The notes beneath the pieces were generated by a model. It saw only the letters and a list, made by a program, of their open reading frames with translations, had not been told where the DNA came from and did not search any database. From NCBI GenBank assembly GCA_030248215.1, contig JASANG010001290.1, positions 1 through 64,000 on the forward strand: 64,000 bases of DNA. Direction: 5' to 3'. Position numbers and translations under genes: made by a program. Position 1 is the first letter of the stretch; each line of letters starts with the position of its first letter. Positions 13,110 to 23,534 of this stretch are shown here, one piece after another. Origin of the DNA: Enoplolaimus lenunculus. Taxonomy: Eukaryota > Nematoda > Enoplea > Enoplida > Thoracostomopsidae.

Positions 13110-13574
13110 CAGGGTGCAGCCGGAATAAAAAAAATAACCGGAAACGGAACTGGAAAATATAATGATACCGGATTCTCCACCGGAGCCGGGGATAATCAAA
13201 AATAACCGTAACCGAAAAGTTGATTTTTAGCACAATTTCTCTTAAAATATTACCACCATACGTCTTTTTCAATATTTTTCATGAAATACGTGAAAATGTA
13301 ACACCGTTTCACTCCATAAAACAACGCGTTAAACCCGCTATTTTAAAGAAGTTCCATAAAATTTTTAGATTTCGCTAGTGTATGCTCTATTAATTAGTTC
13401 AAATATATTAAATTCACCAATGACGGTCAATATAACTTTAGCCAATCAAAATTAACAACACCGAGAATGCCGAAAAATTCTGATAGAAAAAAAAATATAC
13501 CGGATTTAATAGCGGAACCGCATAGTGAACACGTCAGCTTTTTCTACCGGAACCAGACTTCCGGTTGCATTCCG
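13110..13574. mobile_element. hAT-like MITE of the CAGGGTGCAACCGG family, diverged
   Basis: It begins CAGGGTGCAGCCGGAATAA and ends CCGGTTGCATTCCG. Repeated ACCGGA and CCGGAA motifs fill both flanks. No target duplication survives. It matches the better preserved copies at 19798 and 40553. Confidence 0.55.
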
Positions 13575-13937
13575 GTACGAGTCATGCGCACAAATGCGTA
13601 AAATATCTGTAACCAGTTTGCGATAGCGAGGGTTTTTCACACTGACGACCTCATGGAAAAGCGAAACTCAAAATTGTGCCAAAAGTAACAAATCACATAC
13701 TCTAAATTCAACAAAGATTCCTTGATCTATATAGACTGACCCATAACGAAACAACAAAAGCATGGCAAGTTTGGTACCACGTAATTATAAATTAAAGTTG
13801 CTCATTATTCAACCGCTTTTGCACGAGTAATCACAGCTTAATCTCATTATATATTTCAGTACCTCGTAAACAGTATATATACACCATACAGTGTAGAGCA
13901 TGTTGGTATCATATCGCGTATGCGAACAACAAATGCA

Positions 13938-14075
13938 ACACAAGACGTGAGAGATCCCTGTTGCTCGAGCTTCAAGCTGATATAGCTGGGTGGTGACGGT
14001 AAACGTCTCCGATTCCAACAATTCGTCTTCGATTCCGAACTTGAAAAATAGATTTCAAATGGGTTAATCGTGTTG
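13938..14075 (+). mobile_element. tRNA-derived SINE, diverged copy
   Basis: ACAAGACGTGAGAGATCCC, GCTCGAGCTTCAAGCTGATA and TAGCTGGGTGGTGACGGTAAA follow the same order as in the copies at 32420 and 32737, and the copy ends in ATGGGTTAAT. TAGCTGGGTGG is a degenerate pol III box A. Confidence 0.55.
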
Positions 14076-16312
14076 ATAGGTACTACCAAAACGTGAATAT
14101 ATATGGTATCAAATGTGATTAGCTGTATACTTTTTTAAAGTCACCGAAGAATATAATTTGACTCTGGCGGAGCCGAATTTGGACTCAGTGTGTGTAGTCA
14201 GGAAAAGCCTATTTCGGAGAAAGTCAATTTGATTCACCATTTCTTGCAGTCTCTACAACATAATTATAAAAATTAATTTTCGTCACTATCTTTCAATTTT
14301 AAACACATCTTTCTTAATACAATTTTATTTTAATTTGGAGCATTTGAAAAATTTGTTTCTAATAGCGTGTAATAAGTTACTACACTTCGCATTCGTTGTC
14401 GATTATAATTTAGATATTTTGACAATAAACGATGTTTTACAAAATTTGTTGCCGGAAGTTTAACAGATAAACTCAATCATGTCTAGTGATTTTAGATTTG
14501 GGGCCGATTTTCGAAACCGAAGCCCAAAAAATAGTATATTTTAATAAAGTTACAAATTTAAAAACGAATTTTTTATACTCATCTTGGCTATTTTCCGTCA
14601 ACAGCATTTGGAAGTAGTCGGATTTTGAGAGGTTTTAAATATTTAAGTTTCTCATAAACTTCTCTAATTATTTCACATTGAAATTTGAATTTTATAAAAA
14701 TTCGAATTTTAGAAATTTCAATAAACATAAACTGTCAAAATCCCGACATTTTTTGGCAAATGTCGGCTGATGCTCATTTTACTTAAAAGAGCCCTCATTT
14801 ATTGGCAGGTTCTGGCTGAATCAAATGACAAGCGGGTTCACGGAGAGTAAAGTAGTAAAAATACTGCAAAAAGATTGCACAATATTGCAATGATATCACG
14901 TGTTTTAATATGTGAATTACAATTACCAACACTAATGCACATGTGCGTTTTGTCATTTTGTAATATATAACAGAAACTATTAATATCATCATCAACGGTT
15001 ACGCGAGGAACCCGTACTGTATTGAGGCTAATTGATTAAACCAGTCAACCTTATGTTCAACACCGCATGTCTATGTGACACGTTCAATTGTAATACAGCG
15101 CGCAGGTATTGCCTTGTCCTGCTCAAGTAAGTAGCAGGCAAGTAACCAACTATACTCGTTGGAAGAGCGCATATACTTCCAAATTGTGGACTTCGTACAA
15201 TTTACAAGGAAACCCAAAAATTTCGAGGGGTTCAAAATTGTTTCACTGCAACTAAGCTCTGCCTTTGTTGGTTACGAATGTGATTTTAAAGATCGCCAGT
15301 TACGGTTTAAGCACAAATCCAGCAAATCTACAAATTCATAACTGAATTGCGAGATCCAGAATTTAAAAAATCAAGGAACGATTCAAATTTTCACCTTTTA
15401 GCCGGTCGGAAGTTATATAAAAAATAACTAAATCGGAAATGAATATTACTTTGTCCACGGTTCCAACAGAATTGCGATTCCGGCTAGAATTCTGACAAGA
15501 TGTTTGTTCTAATTCACATTTCGATCGGCTGTGATTCCGATGCCAGAATTGCAAAATTTAGGTTTAAATTTAAAATTTTGGTTCTAGCGAACAAAACACA
15601 AAATCGACTCTTATTTGGAGTTCGGACAAAATTTTATTTCGAATTTTTTACCGTAACAGGAACCGGATACCGGATATTGTATATGTTAGAATAATTTATT
15701 TTTTCGCTGTATTTTTAGCGTGCTTAATGTTTTCGTCTGTTATAAAGTTCATAATTGCTGCTGATAATCTGAAATTAATGCAAAACTGCATTAAATTCTC
15801 GCTCGCTTACATATGTTAAAAGTTGCTGAAAACGCATTAAAACTTGAGCTTCTTGACTTCCACAGAAATGTTATCCCAGCAAGATGTTAAGGACGCTCAG
15901 TTGTAAAAATCAGTTTTTATGATATTCGGCACCGCAACCGTTCATATCCGGTATCCGGTAGGTTTTTATACCGGATACCGCAACCAGATACGGATATCAA
16001 CTTTTGCCGGATATTAAACCAGAACTGGATATCCGGTCGCACCTGACGTTTACGACACAAAAATGGAAATTAAAAACTTCAACACTGATACCCAAACTAA
16101 AAACCTTCATCCGGCAAAATTTACCCAGAAGTAACTCAAAAACAGTTCTTTTAATCAACCTATAAAGCCAAAATAAAGTCCAATGCACCAAACCATTCCG
16201 TGACCTTTGAAACCCATATATAATATCAATCTAAGTAAGAATAAATCACAACATGGTCGTACATCACAACACCATTGAGAAAACAAAATATACAAAAATA
16301 TATACACATATA

Positions 16313-16501
16313 GGCCAATGTTACCTTTTAGTGGCATAACAGTAGTTAAGCGTTTATATTCGTAATACTAAGCCTAAACGTTGCAAAAATGTGTTCCTAA
16401 GCCTAAGCCTAAGCTTAAGCAAAAAAATATAATCTAGAATCTAAACCCACTCTTTTACAGACGCATCAGAAACCTGGACGCCCCTTAGAGTAACATCGGC
16501 C
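16313..16501. mobile_element. MITE carrying telomere-like (CCTAAG)n repeats, 8-bp target duplication
   Basis: The ends GGCCAATGTTACCTTTTAG and GAGTAACATCGGCC are inverted repeats. Flanks CACATATA (16305-16312) and GACATATA (16502-16509) look like an 8-bp target duplication with one mismatch, the hAT signature. Inside is CCTAAGCCTAAGCCTAAGC, the reverse complement of the nematode telomere unit TTAGGC. Confidence 0.7.
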
Positions 16502-18525
16502 GACATATATATCGTTCCAACCTATTTAATCAGTTGAAAAAAGAGTTATAGATTAGCAGCACAATGTTACTGGTAAAAGCGGATTTCATACGGTCAACCC
16601 TAGTGTTGCTGACATTTTTCAATATCGAAACTCACACGTAATTCTGTACCACATCTGTCGCTGATGAACTGGTCACAGCAAAAATTAACACTATTATGTC
16701 CCTACCAGAGGCGTAGCCAGCATTTCGTTTCGCAAATAAATAATCTCATGTAAACTTTTGATTCGATGCAAAAATAATAAAAGTACTTTTTTGGCTTCTT
16801 GTCAAATTTCGGTAAATGATATATTCTTTCTCAATGTTTAAGCCTCTGCAAGATATTTTACGATACACACTCTACTACTGCAGCAACACCTAATAGCACA
16901 GCCAAAAAGACACGCCGTATAAAATTTTGCGAGACTTACAAAAACATCATGTATAACTGTTGTCACTGTCGATGAACTGTGCTCATTTTTTGGGCTCTAT
17001 ATATTGAAGACAATCTCGGCGACACACAAAACTGTCTTCCAACTGTATGAGCGCAGAAAGAACGCATCTCCGCTGCCATAAAAGAGGTGTCCGCGGCTGA
17101 TATAACCAAAAACAAGACCTCAGGATTAGCCAAACTACTGTTCGAAACACACACTACTGAACACTACAGTACACTTTCTGTGTGTATACAACTGGTAGAA
17201 AAAATATATATACAAAACACCACTTGTGAGTGTCTATTTATCTGTGAGCTTTCACTAAAAGCCCCTTAAACACTTTACGGTACCTCGCCTAATGCACTTT
17301 AGATTGTACATACTAGTTGGCTACTGAATAAAACACAAATCGCAGCGTGTAGTCGCTACAAGTAGCACAACATGGCGTAGTATATGGCTCTCGCATTTAC
17401 TCTAAGATACAATAACCAAACATGCGGTGAACCGACCGAGCATATACCATGTGTGCCACACTTATTTTTTTTACATAATCCTATGCAAAAGTACACACAA
17501 AACCACAGCATAATACCTCACTGCAGGTCGGCACATGTTTGCGATGTGTTCCCTGAACATGGCGTAGTCGCGATTTCGGATCGCAAGGGTATAATCTCGC
17601 AAAAGATAATTTCTTTCGACCTCTACACAATCTAGAATGTTATCCTGTTAACGTTTTTAAACTAATTTTTCTTGTATCTGAACAAATTTCACACAGAGAT
17701 ACATTCCCTGTAACTCGAACTTTGTATACGCCGGCTACCCCTGAACTATTCTTGCGTTAGTACAACTCGGCGCTATTGGGTTACCTTTTAGGTTGTACCC
17801 CAAAAACACTGCCAAAGTCTACAATGTCGTGCATATAACCGTTTTGTTCGTGTGCACCATATAAACGACACATAGAATTATGAAAAGTTCGACCTACAAG
17901 TATTATATACTGCATGTTCTATAGATAAAGGATTAACCGTTCGACTTGAGATTAGCTATGCAAATAATATACACGAGACAATGATGACAGGTATACAAAA
18001 ACCTTTTGAAGATACACAAACACGAGAGCCACCAGAATATTGGGTTGTGATGAGCAAATGAGTATTTTGAGTAAAAAATAGAGCGTATTATGGATAACAG
18101 TAGGACATCAGGCAATATTATTATTATTATTCTATATACGTTAATGTATATATATAAAAATTGTTTAAGAAACTCACGGGGTGTGAAGCAGATGTACCCA
18201 TTGTATATACGTACCTGCAGGCGTCCATCGAGACATACAAATGATGAACAGCGAATAAAAGCGTTATGTGTGTGTCTAGCGGTTGCTCGTACCCAAGTGT
18301 GTGCCTTCACCTAGGTCCCTAAACCGTTTCAATATGACCTTGCGTTTAGAACTTTTAATGCACTCTACGTCGTTAATGTTGGTTTATCATATAGAGTTTT
18401 AGCCATATACAGCTGACAGCTTTGCTTTTATCAGGGTTTTAGTTGCTGCTGGTTGCGCTTATTATTATTACCATAGGGTGTATATAACTCAATTATTATT
18501 GCAAACCCTCGAACAGTGTGTTCTT

Positions 18526-18730
18526 GGCCAATGTTACTTTTGAGAGGTGTACAGTTTTTCCGCGGGACTCCAATAAAGTAAGCTTAAGCTTCAGACTAAT
18601 TATTTTGTTCAAGCTTTAGCTTTAGGCTAGTCTTAGTTATATGCTTATCCTTACGCTGAGGCTTACGCTTAGGCTTAGACTCAAGGATATACGCTTATAC
18701 TACTGTTATACCCTCAAAGTAACATTAGCC
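18526..18730. mobile_element. MITE carrying telomere-like (TTAGGC)n repeats
   Basis: The ends GGCCAATGTTACTTTTGAG and CTCAAAGTAACATTAGCC are inverted repeats. Flanks GTGTTCTT and GTATTTTT may be an 8-bp target duplication with two mismatches. The centre holds TTAGGCTAG, GCTTACGCTTAGGCTTAG and related degenerate telomere units. Confidence 0.7.
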
Positions 18731-18934
18731 GTATTTTTTATTAAACAATAACAATGTTATGCTTGAATGTAACAAAGTTTAGCTATTATGATCATACTCT
18801 AGGCATAGCTGTAGAATTCTAAGGCAAGTATACATAGAACAAAAGTTATCAATATTTCTGCAGTCGTAGCAAAATCAGTCAAAGACATTTGACAACAAAC
18901 ATTGCTCTTGTACGTTTTCCTTACATTTAGGATT

Positions 18935-19052
18935 GAGACTTAGGCTAAAAGCTTAGGATAAACGTTTAGGCTTAGGCTTCAGGCTTATGAAAACCTGCTT
19001 CGAAACCAAATGGTAAACATGAGCCTAAGCATAAGCCTAAACCTAAGCCTGT
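18935..19052. repeat. Degenerate interstitial telomere-like tract
   Basis: AGGCTAAAAGCTTAGG, TTTAGGCTTAGGCTTCAGGC and then, in the opposite orientation, GAGCCTAAGCATAAGCCTAAACC make a head-to-head pair of degenerate TTAGGC tracts. This one has no clear GGCC-type ends, so it may be a broken copy of the same element family. Confidence 0.6.
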
Positions 19053-19229
19053 GTTGGGAAAGTTGCACAAGAGCCGCAAACATTGCCCCGTTTCGGTCCT
19101 AATTAGGAGGTACAATTTGTTACTTCAACTGTCAAATACGTCTATTCCGTATTCACCGTGCATGAAAAACACGTTTCATGCATAGCATGACACTGGTCGT
19201 GAAACGTTTAAAGCCCGCAGTTTCAATCA

Positions 19230-19450
19230 ATGGCGAATTTAGAATTTTCTGAAAAGAGACTCACTCGAGATTATGGACACCTTCGTGACCGAAACAAGCG
19301 AGATTTAAAGCGCCATATTCGTGCTATCCTTAATACAAAACATTGGTTTTGATCCTTGCTGCGAGTAGTAGATGGTGATGGCTCAACCTCTGCATCCGCC
19401 AGGTGGCTCCATGATTTCAATGGTGCTATTCGCCCACGTTTAGCTATACT
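19230..19450 (+). pseudogene. Relict coding-like segment of unknown origin
   Basis: The composition changes here to a coding-like pattern, with peptides such as LTRDYGHLRDRNKRDLKR and SASARWLHDFNGAIRPRL in separate frames. It is not continuous and seems broken, with at least one break. I do not recognise the family. It could derive from an old mobile element or from a host gene copy. Confidence 0.3.
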
Positions 19451-19797
19451 ATGACAGGACGAATCCAGTAGTTTTATATCTCCTACAACTCATATATTGT
19501 GCAAGGCGCAGTCAACAAAAGTACTGGCAGTGAACTGTTTATGAAGCGTTTTGATCAGAGTTCAAGTTAATACGTGAACCAAGTTTTGTTAAGTGCCTAC
19601 TACTATGAGCAATCTAATAAATTCGAATTTGGGAAAACTTTAAAATTTTAACGTTTAATATTAACAAGAAATGTTTATGAGAGGTCGAATTGTGCAAGTA
19701 TTTTCTAAACCAGACCGTTTCATGGTAAATGCGGGATATATTACGCTGCTTAAAACAAGCGTCCTGCGACAACGGAAACGTTGCATGACATTGCATC

Positions 19798-20096
19798 CAG
19801 GGTGCAACCGAAATTCCGGTTCCGACATTTGTTCGCCTTCCGGTTCCGGTATATTTTTACCGGGATTACAAATTCCGGTATTAAAATTTGGTCGTTGGAA
19901 ATTAAGATATTTTGCTACAAAATGACGTTAAAAATTAAGTAGACTTCATTAGTATGGTATTCAAAAATTGACAATCGCCAAAAATAATCCATCGAAGGTA
20001 GATTTCGTTTCCGTGAATTATGAAAATCTAAAATACAGCAGATAAAGTTAATACCTATCTCCAGTTCCGGTAAATTGTAATTCCGGTTGCACCCTG
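19798..20096. mobile_element. hAT-type MITE, CAGGGTGCAACCG termini, perfect 8-bp target duplication
   Basis: It starts CAGGGTGCAACCGAAATTCC and ends CCGGTTGCACCCTG. ATTGCATC flanks both sides (19790-19797 and 20097-20104), a perfect 8-bp duplication. CAGGG-type termini with an 8-bp duplication are the classic hAT pattern. It has no coding capacity, so it was moved by a transposase encoded elsewhere. Confidence 0.85.
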
Positions 20097-20947
20097 ATTG
20101 CATCAGTTTATATATAAAACAACTAGCGCCATAAATAACATTTCCGTTGGCAACAAACCCAACAACCTATAGTAGAAAGTACAACAAATTTAAATTGGGC
20201 CCAAAAAATCAGAGAAATATTTCTGAAGATATTTCGACGTCACCTTTAACCTGAAACGAATAAGACTAATTCAATCACAATATTTGGTTACTTAGTCTGG
20301 TACAGATTACAACAATTTTGAAGCTTCCTTACTTGGGTGGTAAACGTCTAAAATTTACCTATATTAACTATAAGCATGGCTCTAGAATGAATTAATTAGT
20401 GAACAAGCTTGTTTCTATACATATTCTAAATCTAAGAAATGTTTTGGGAACTATGGTACAGGTTTGTTTCACTGTCTTAGAATGAAACTATAGCAGATTT
20501 GAACGCTACCAATTAAAATTGCTCAGTACGCCAATCATATCACTAAATGAATTTCTGATGGTTTCGGTCCAGAAAGGCGAATCGAAATAAAACAGACCTA
20601 AGTCATAACTTTGCTTATTTCATCATAAATTTATTAAGAAATTGTGTCAAAACTCCAAACGCTTTAAGCGTTTTGAAAAAATGTTACAAAAAGCGTTTAC
20701 TGAACAGCGTTTTGCTACACTAGCGATTCATTTACTGTACTTGTATGTACGCTTAAAAATGTGCTGCAAAATGTTGTTCAAACCGATCAAAGCGTTTTCT
20801 TTTCTGATACGATTACTAATTTTGTGATTATTGCTACTACCTATTGTTGCTGGATATATACAACAAATGACCTGATCCTGATCATTGCCTAAACGGTTTC
20901 ATATTAAAAAACAATTTTTAAATTACGTCCAATCAAGATGGGAATGG

Positions 20948-21248
20948 TTCAAGTATAGAACAGGGCAGGAAAGTTTTCCTGCGGAACTGTAATAGAGTAA
21001 GCTAAAGCTTTAGACTATTTTTGCTTAGGCTTAGGCTTTTAGGGGCCCATGTATAGAACAGGGCCGGATCGTTTTCCGAAGGGGCTATAATAGAGTCAGT
21101 TTAAGCTTTAGTCTAATTTTTTGCTTGGGCTTAGGTTTAGGCTTAGGCTTACGAATATGCTTATAGTACTGTTCTGGCCCTGTTCTATACATGGGCCGGC
21201 TTAGGAATATGCTTATACACCTGTTCCGGCCCTGTTCTACAAATGGCC
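20948..21248. mobile_element. Older telomere-repeat MITE interrupted by a younger copy
   Basis: TATAGAACAGGGCAGGAAAG at 20955 and CCGGCCCTGTTCTACAAATG at the right are the outer pair of inverted ends. TTGCTTAGGCTTAGGC lies left of the inner copy and GGCTTAGGAATATGC right of it. The inner copy is 21044-21197. Confidence 0.65.
21044..21197. mobile_element. MITE with GGCCCATGTATAGAACAGGG ends and telomere-like core, nested
   Basis: GGCCCATGTATAGAACAGGG at the left and its reverse complement at the right form near-perfect inverted repeats. The core contains GGCTTAGGTTTAGGCTTAGG. It sits within the telomere-like tract of an older copy of the same family that spans roughly 20948-21248, so the array itself served as a target. 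Confidence 0.8.
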
Positions 21249-22177
21249 ATCAGAATTATAGTTGCCAATCATAAACTATTAGCTTGTCCAAATACAACGC
21301 ACAAAACATATCCCATATATAAATATATTTAAAAAATCCTGAAAATTTCTTTGCAGGAATTAGAGTCAAAAGAGTTTAGCCCTAATATAGCGAAAGATAT
21401 GTATATACCGTACAATTGTATATAGCAGTTCACAACGACGTGCCACACTACTTATATATTCCAATTTTCTCACAAACGGAAGTCAATGATATAAGATTGA
21501 TCACCATGGGCCAGTAATTACCAATACCGAGGTTAATTTTAATTTTAGAAACCCCAACAAAAATTGAGACCTTTTTAAAAAAACTAAGAATTTCGGTTTT
21601 TCTTTAACTTCGCAGTTCAAAACAACATTACACCGGTTTTTACCTATGCAAACTAATAGCGAATGTAAGCATGCTTTTGAACGACTACGGAGGGTTCACG
21701 TTATATATACATTACAACTGCGGTAGCTTGTGTCACGTTTTTGCCATACTACGATATACACTTTGTCCGCTTCATGTGGGATTCACGTTTTATAACCGGG
21801 GCAGCTTGGGGCACGTTTGGTCCCTATTAGACTGTTGGGTAACATTTTGTCTCCTTTTAGACCCCATATCTTATTCAAAAATTCGTATTTGTATGCTATT
21901 ATCATGTGTGGGTAACATTTTATTCTTCAATATCATATGATGTTCGACGTGTTGTCTGCGAATATATATCATATATTTTTAAATGTCAGCATACTTGAGG
22001 TAACATGCCCGAGTTGTCCTGTTGAATAGCACATGATGCTAGAATTTGAAATTTGAATTTTGGAATTCTGAAGCTGTGGTTCTAAGCAATTTTGTGTCTG
22101 ACACGATTTGCAGACGTGTATTTGGCATTCAAAGCACATATATGCCTCTGCCCACCAATGTTAAATTCATTTATTAG

Positions 22178-22347
22178 ACCAATGTAAAGAGCAGGGGCTG
22201 AACAGTATTATATAGGCATATTCCTAAGCCTAAGCCTAAGAATGAACACATTCGTAAGCCTAACCCAAGCAAAAAATTAGTCTAAAGCTTAGACTTACTC
22301 TGTTCTAGTTCCACAAAAACGTCCAGACCATGATCTTTGCATGGGCC
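22178..22347. mobile_element. Telomere-repeat MITE, reverse orientation
   Basis: GACCAATGTAAAGAGCAGGG at the left and CATGATCTTTGCATGGGCC at the right mark the ends. The core is CCTAAGCCTAAGCCTAAG followed by CGTAAGCCTAACCC. The ends are less well matched than at 21044, which suggests an older insertion. Confidence 0.6.
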
Positions 22348-22712
22348 TTTATTAGTACCCAAAGATACACTGTCCTATTGAATATCATTATATTTGTTGA
22401 AATTTTGGAATATCATGATATTCGTTAAAATTTTGGAATATGATATTCACATGAATGTTCCACAGTATCACGTAACATACCGACTCTTGTACACGTTGAA
22501 GATTTGAGAGCGGTAGTTTGTAAGCTAATGTCACATGACATTCGAGTTTTGTCTGTTGACCCGATATAAGAGCACGAATTTTAACGATGACGTCGAATCA
22601 ACATGAAACAAACCGTTTTACCCGCCTGACCCGGTAATAACGTGAACCCGCATTATAACTCATATCACTGTCATATATATCTTTCTTTGCTTACAAAACC
22701 ATAGTCTAATCC

Positions 22713-22996
22713 CAAGGTACTACCGGAGGTCTGCCTCTGGCTCCGGTAGGATTTCGGCCTCCGGCTCCCGTAGAATTCTTGCCGGAGGGTCCGCCAACTT
22801 CGGTAGTAAAATTTTGCATAATGTTGCAAAATTTATCTGTTTAGCGCGTTTCGTTTTACTTGTCACAATTTTCTGGAAAGCATTTCAGAAATGTCGCAGA
22901 AAATTAGCGTAAAACCAAACAACTTATCAACATATTGCAGATCCGAAGTTTCGTTGACATCCGGCTCCGGTATTTTTCACCTCCGGTTGCACCCTG
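22713..22996. mobile_element. hAT-like MITE (CAAGGTACTACCGG to CCGGTTGCACCCTG)
   Basis: The terminal repeats are imperfect but match the CAGGGTGCAACCGG family. Flanks TCTAATCC and CGTAATCC may be an 8-bp target duplication with two mismatches. Inside, CTCCGGCTCC and TTCGGTAG motifs repeat. It is non-coding. Confidence 0.65.
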
Positions 22997-23526
22997 CGTA
23001 ATCCTATTAGTCAAAATAGTAGTCAAATTGGAAAACCTGCTATAAGTTTGAGCTGATTGTTGAAAACAGAAATTCAGCTGCTTGTTTAACGTTCGAAGTG
23101 GTCAAATTGCCATATAGTTTTGTAAGATACAGATACGCGCTATGGTGTAACTTGCCCGATTCCGGCGATTTGTCACCCCAATTGCCCGACACTTTCGATA
23201 AGAATTTCAAATTTTTAAATTGAGTTAAAAAAACTAGCTATAGCACGGCAGATTTTGTGATTGCTAAAAGTCGGAGCCTGATAAACGCAACATTTGTAAA
23301 AATGCACGTAATATAGCTTAAAATTTAGTGCCGGTATCTTCTTCTAATGAGTTTTCGTAAATTTCGGACAATCTTTGAAGTTTAAATTTATTTTTCCAAT
23401 TTTTCAAAAATGCCCAAAACATATATCTTGACAGTGTTTATGTTATTGTTAAAATCAGTGAATAATATGTACTAATTTCAGCAACAAATACGTAAAAACA
23501 AAACGCGCTCCGAAACACAGAACTAA

Positions 23527-23534
23527 ATTTTATT
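23527..23534 (-). promoter_or_regulatory. Poly(A) signal AATAAA overlapping the PIGG stop codon
   Basis: The last codons read GTT ATA AAA TAA AAT on the minus strand, so AATAAA spans the TAA stop. If used, the 3' UTR would be only about 15-30 nt. No other strong AATAAA follows at once. Confidence 0.4.

Larger units (their letters stand above)
12523..23529. other. Intergenic, repeat-rich; no gene seen
   Basis: Besides the listed elements, the stretch has more fragments of the CCGGAA-rich hAT-like family (15420-16040), a half copy of the GTCAAATTGACTC inverted-repeat family (14150-14245), AT-rich microsatellite-like text (18115-18170), and short open frames that resemble no protein. I see no chain of exons with matching phases. 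Confidence 0.6.

Noticed and set aside
18560-19052. A chromosome end or telomere fusion
   Set aside because: The TTAGGC tracts are short, degenerate, in both orientations and inside small inverted-repeat elements, which does not fit a terminal array.
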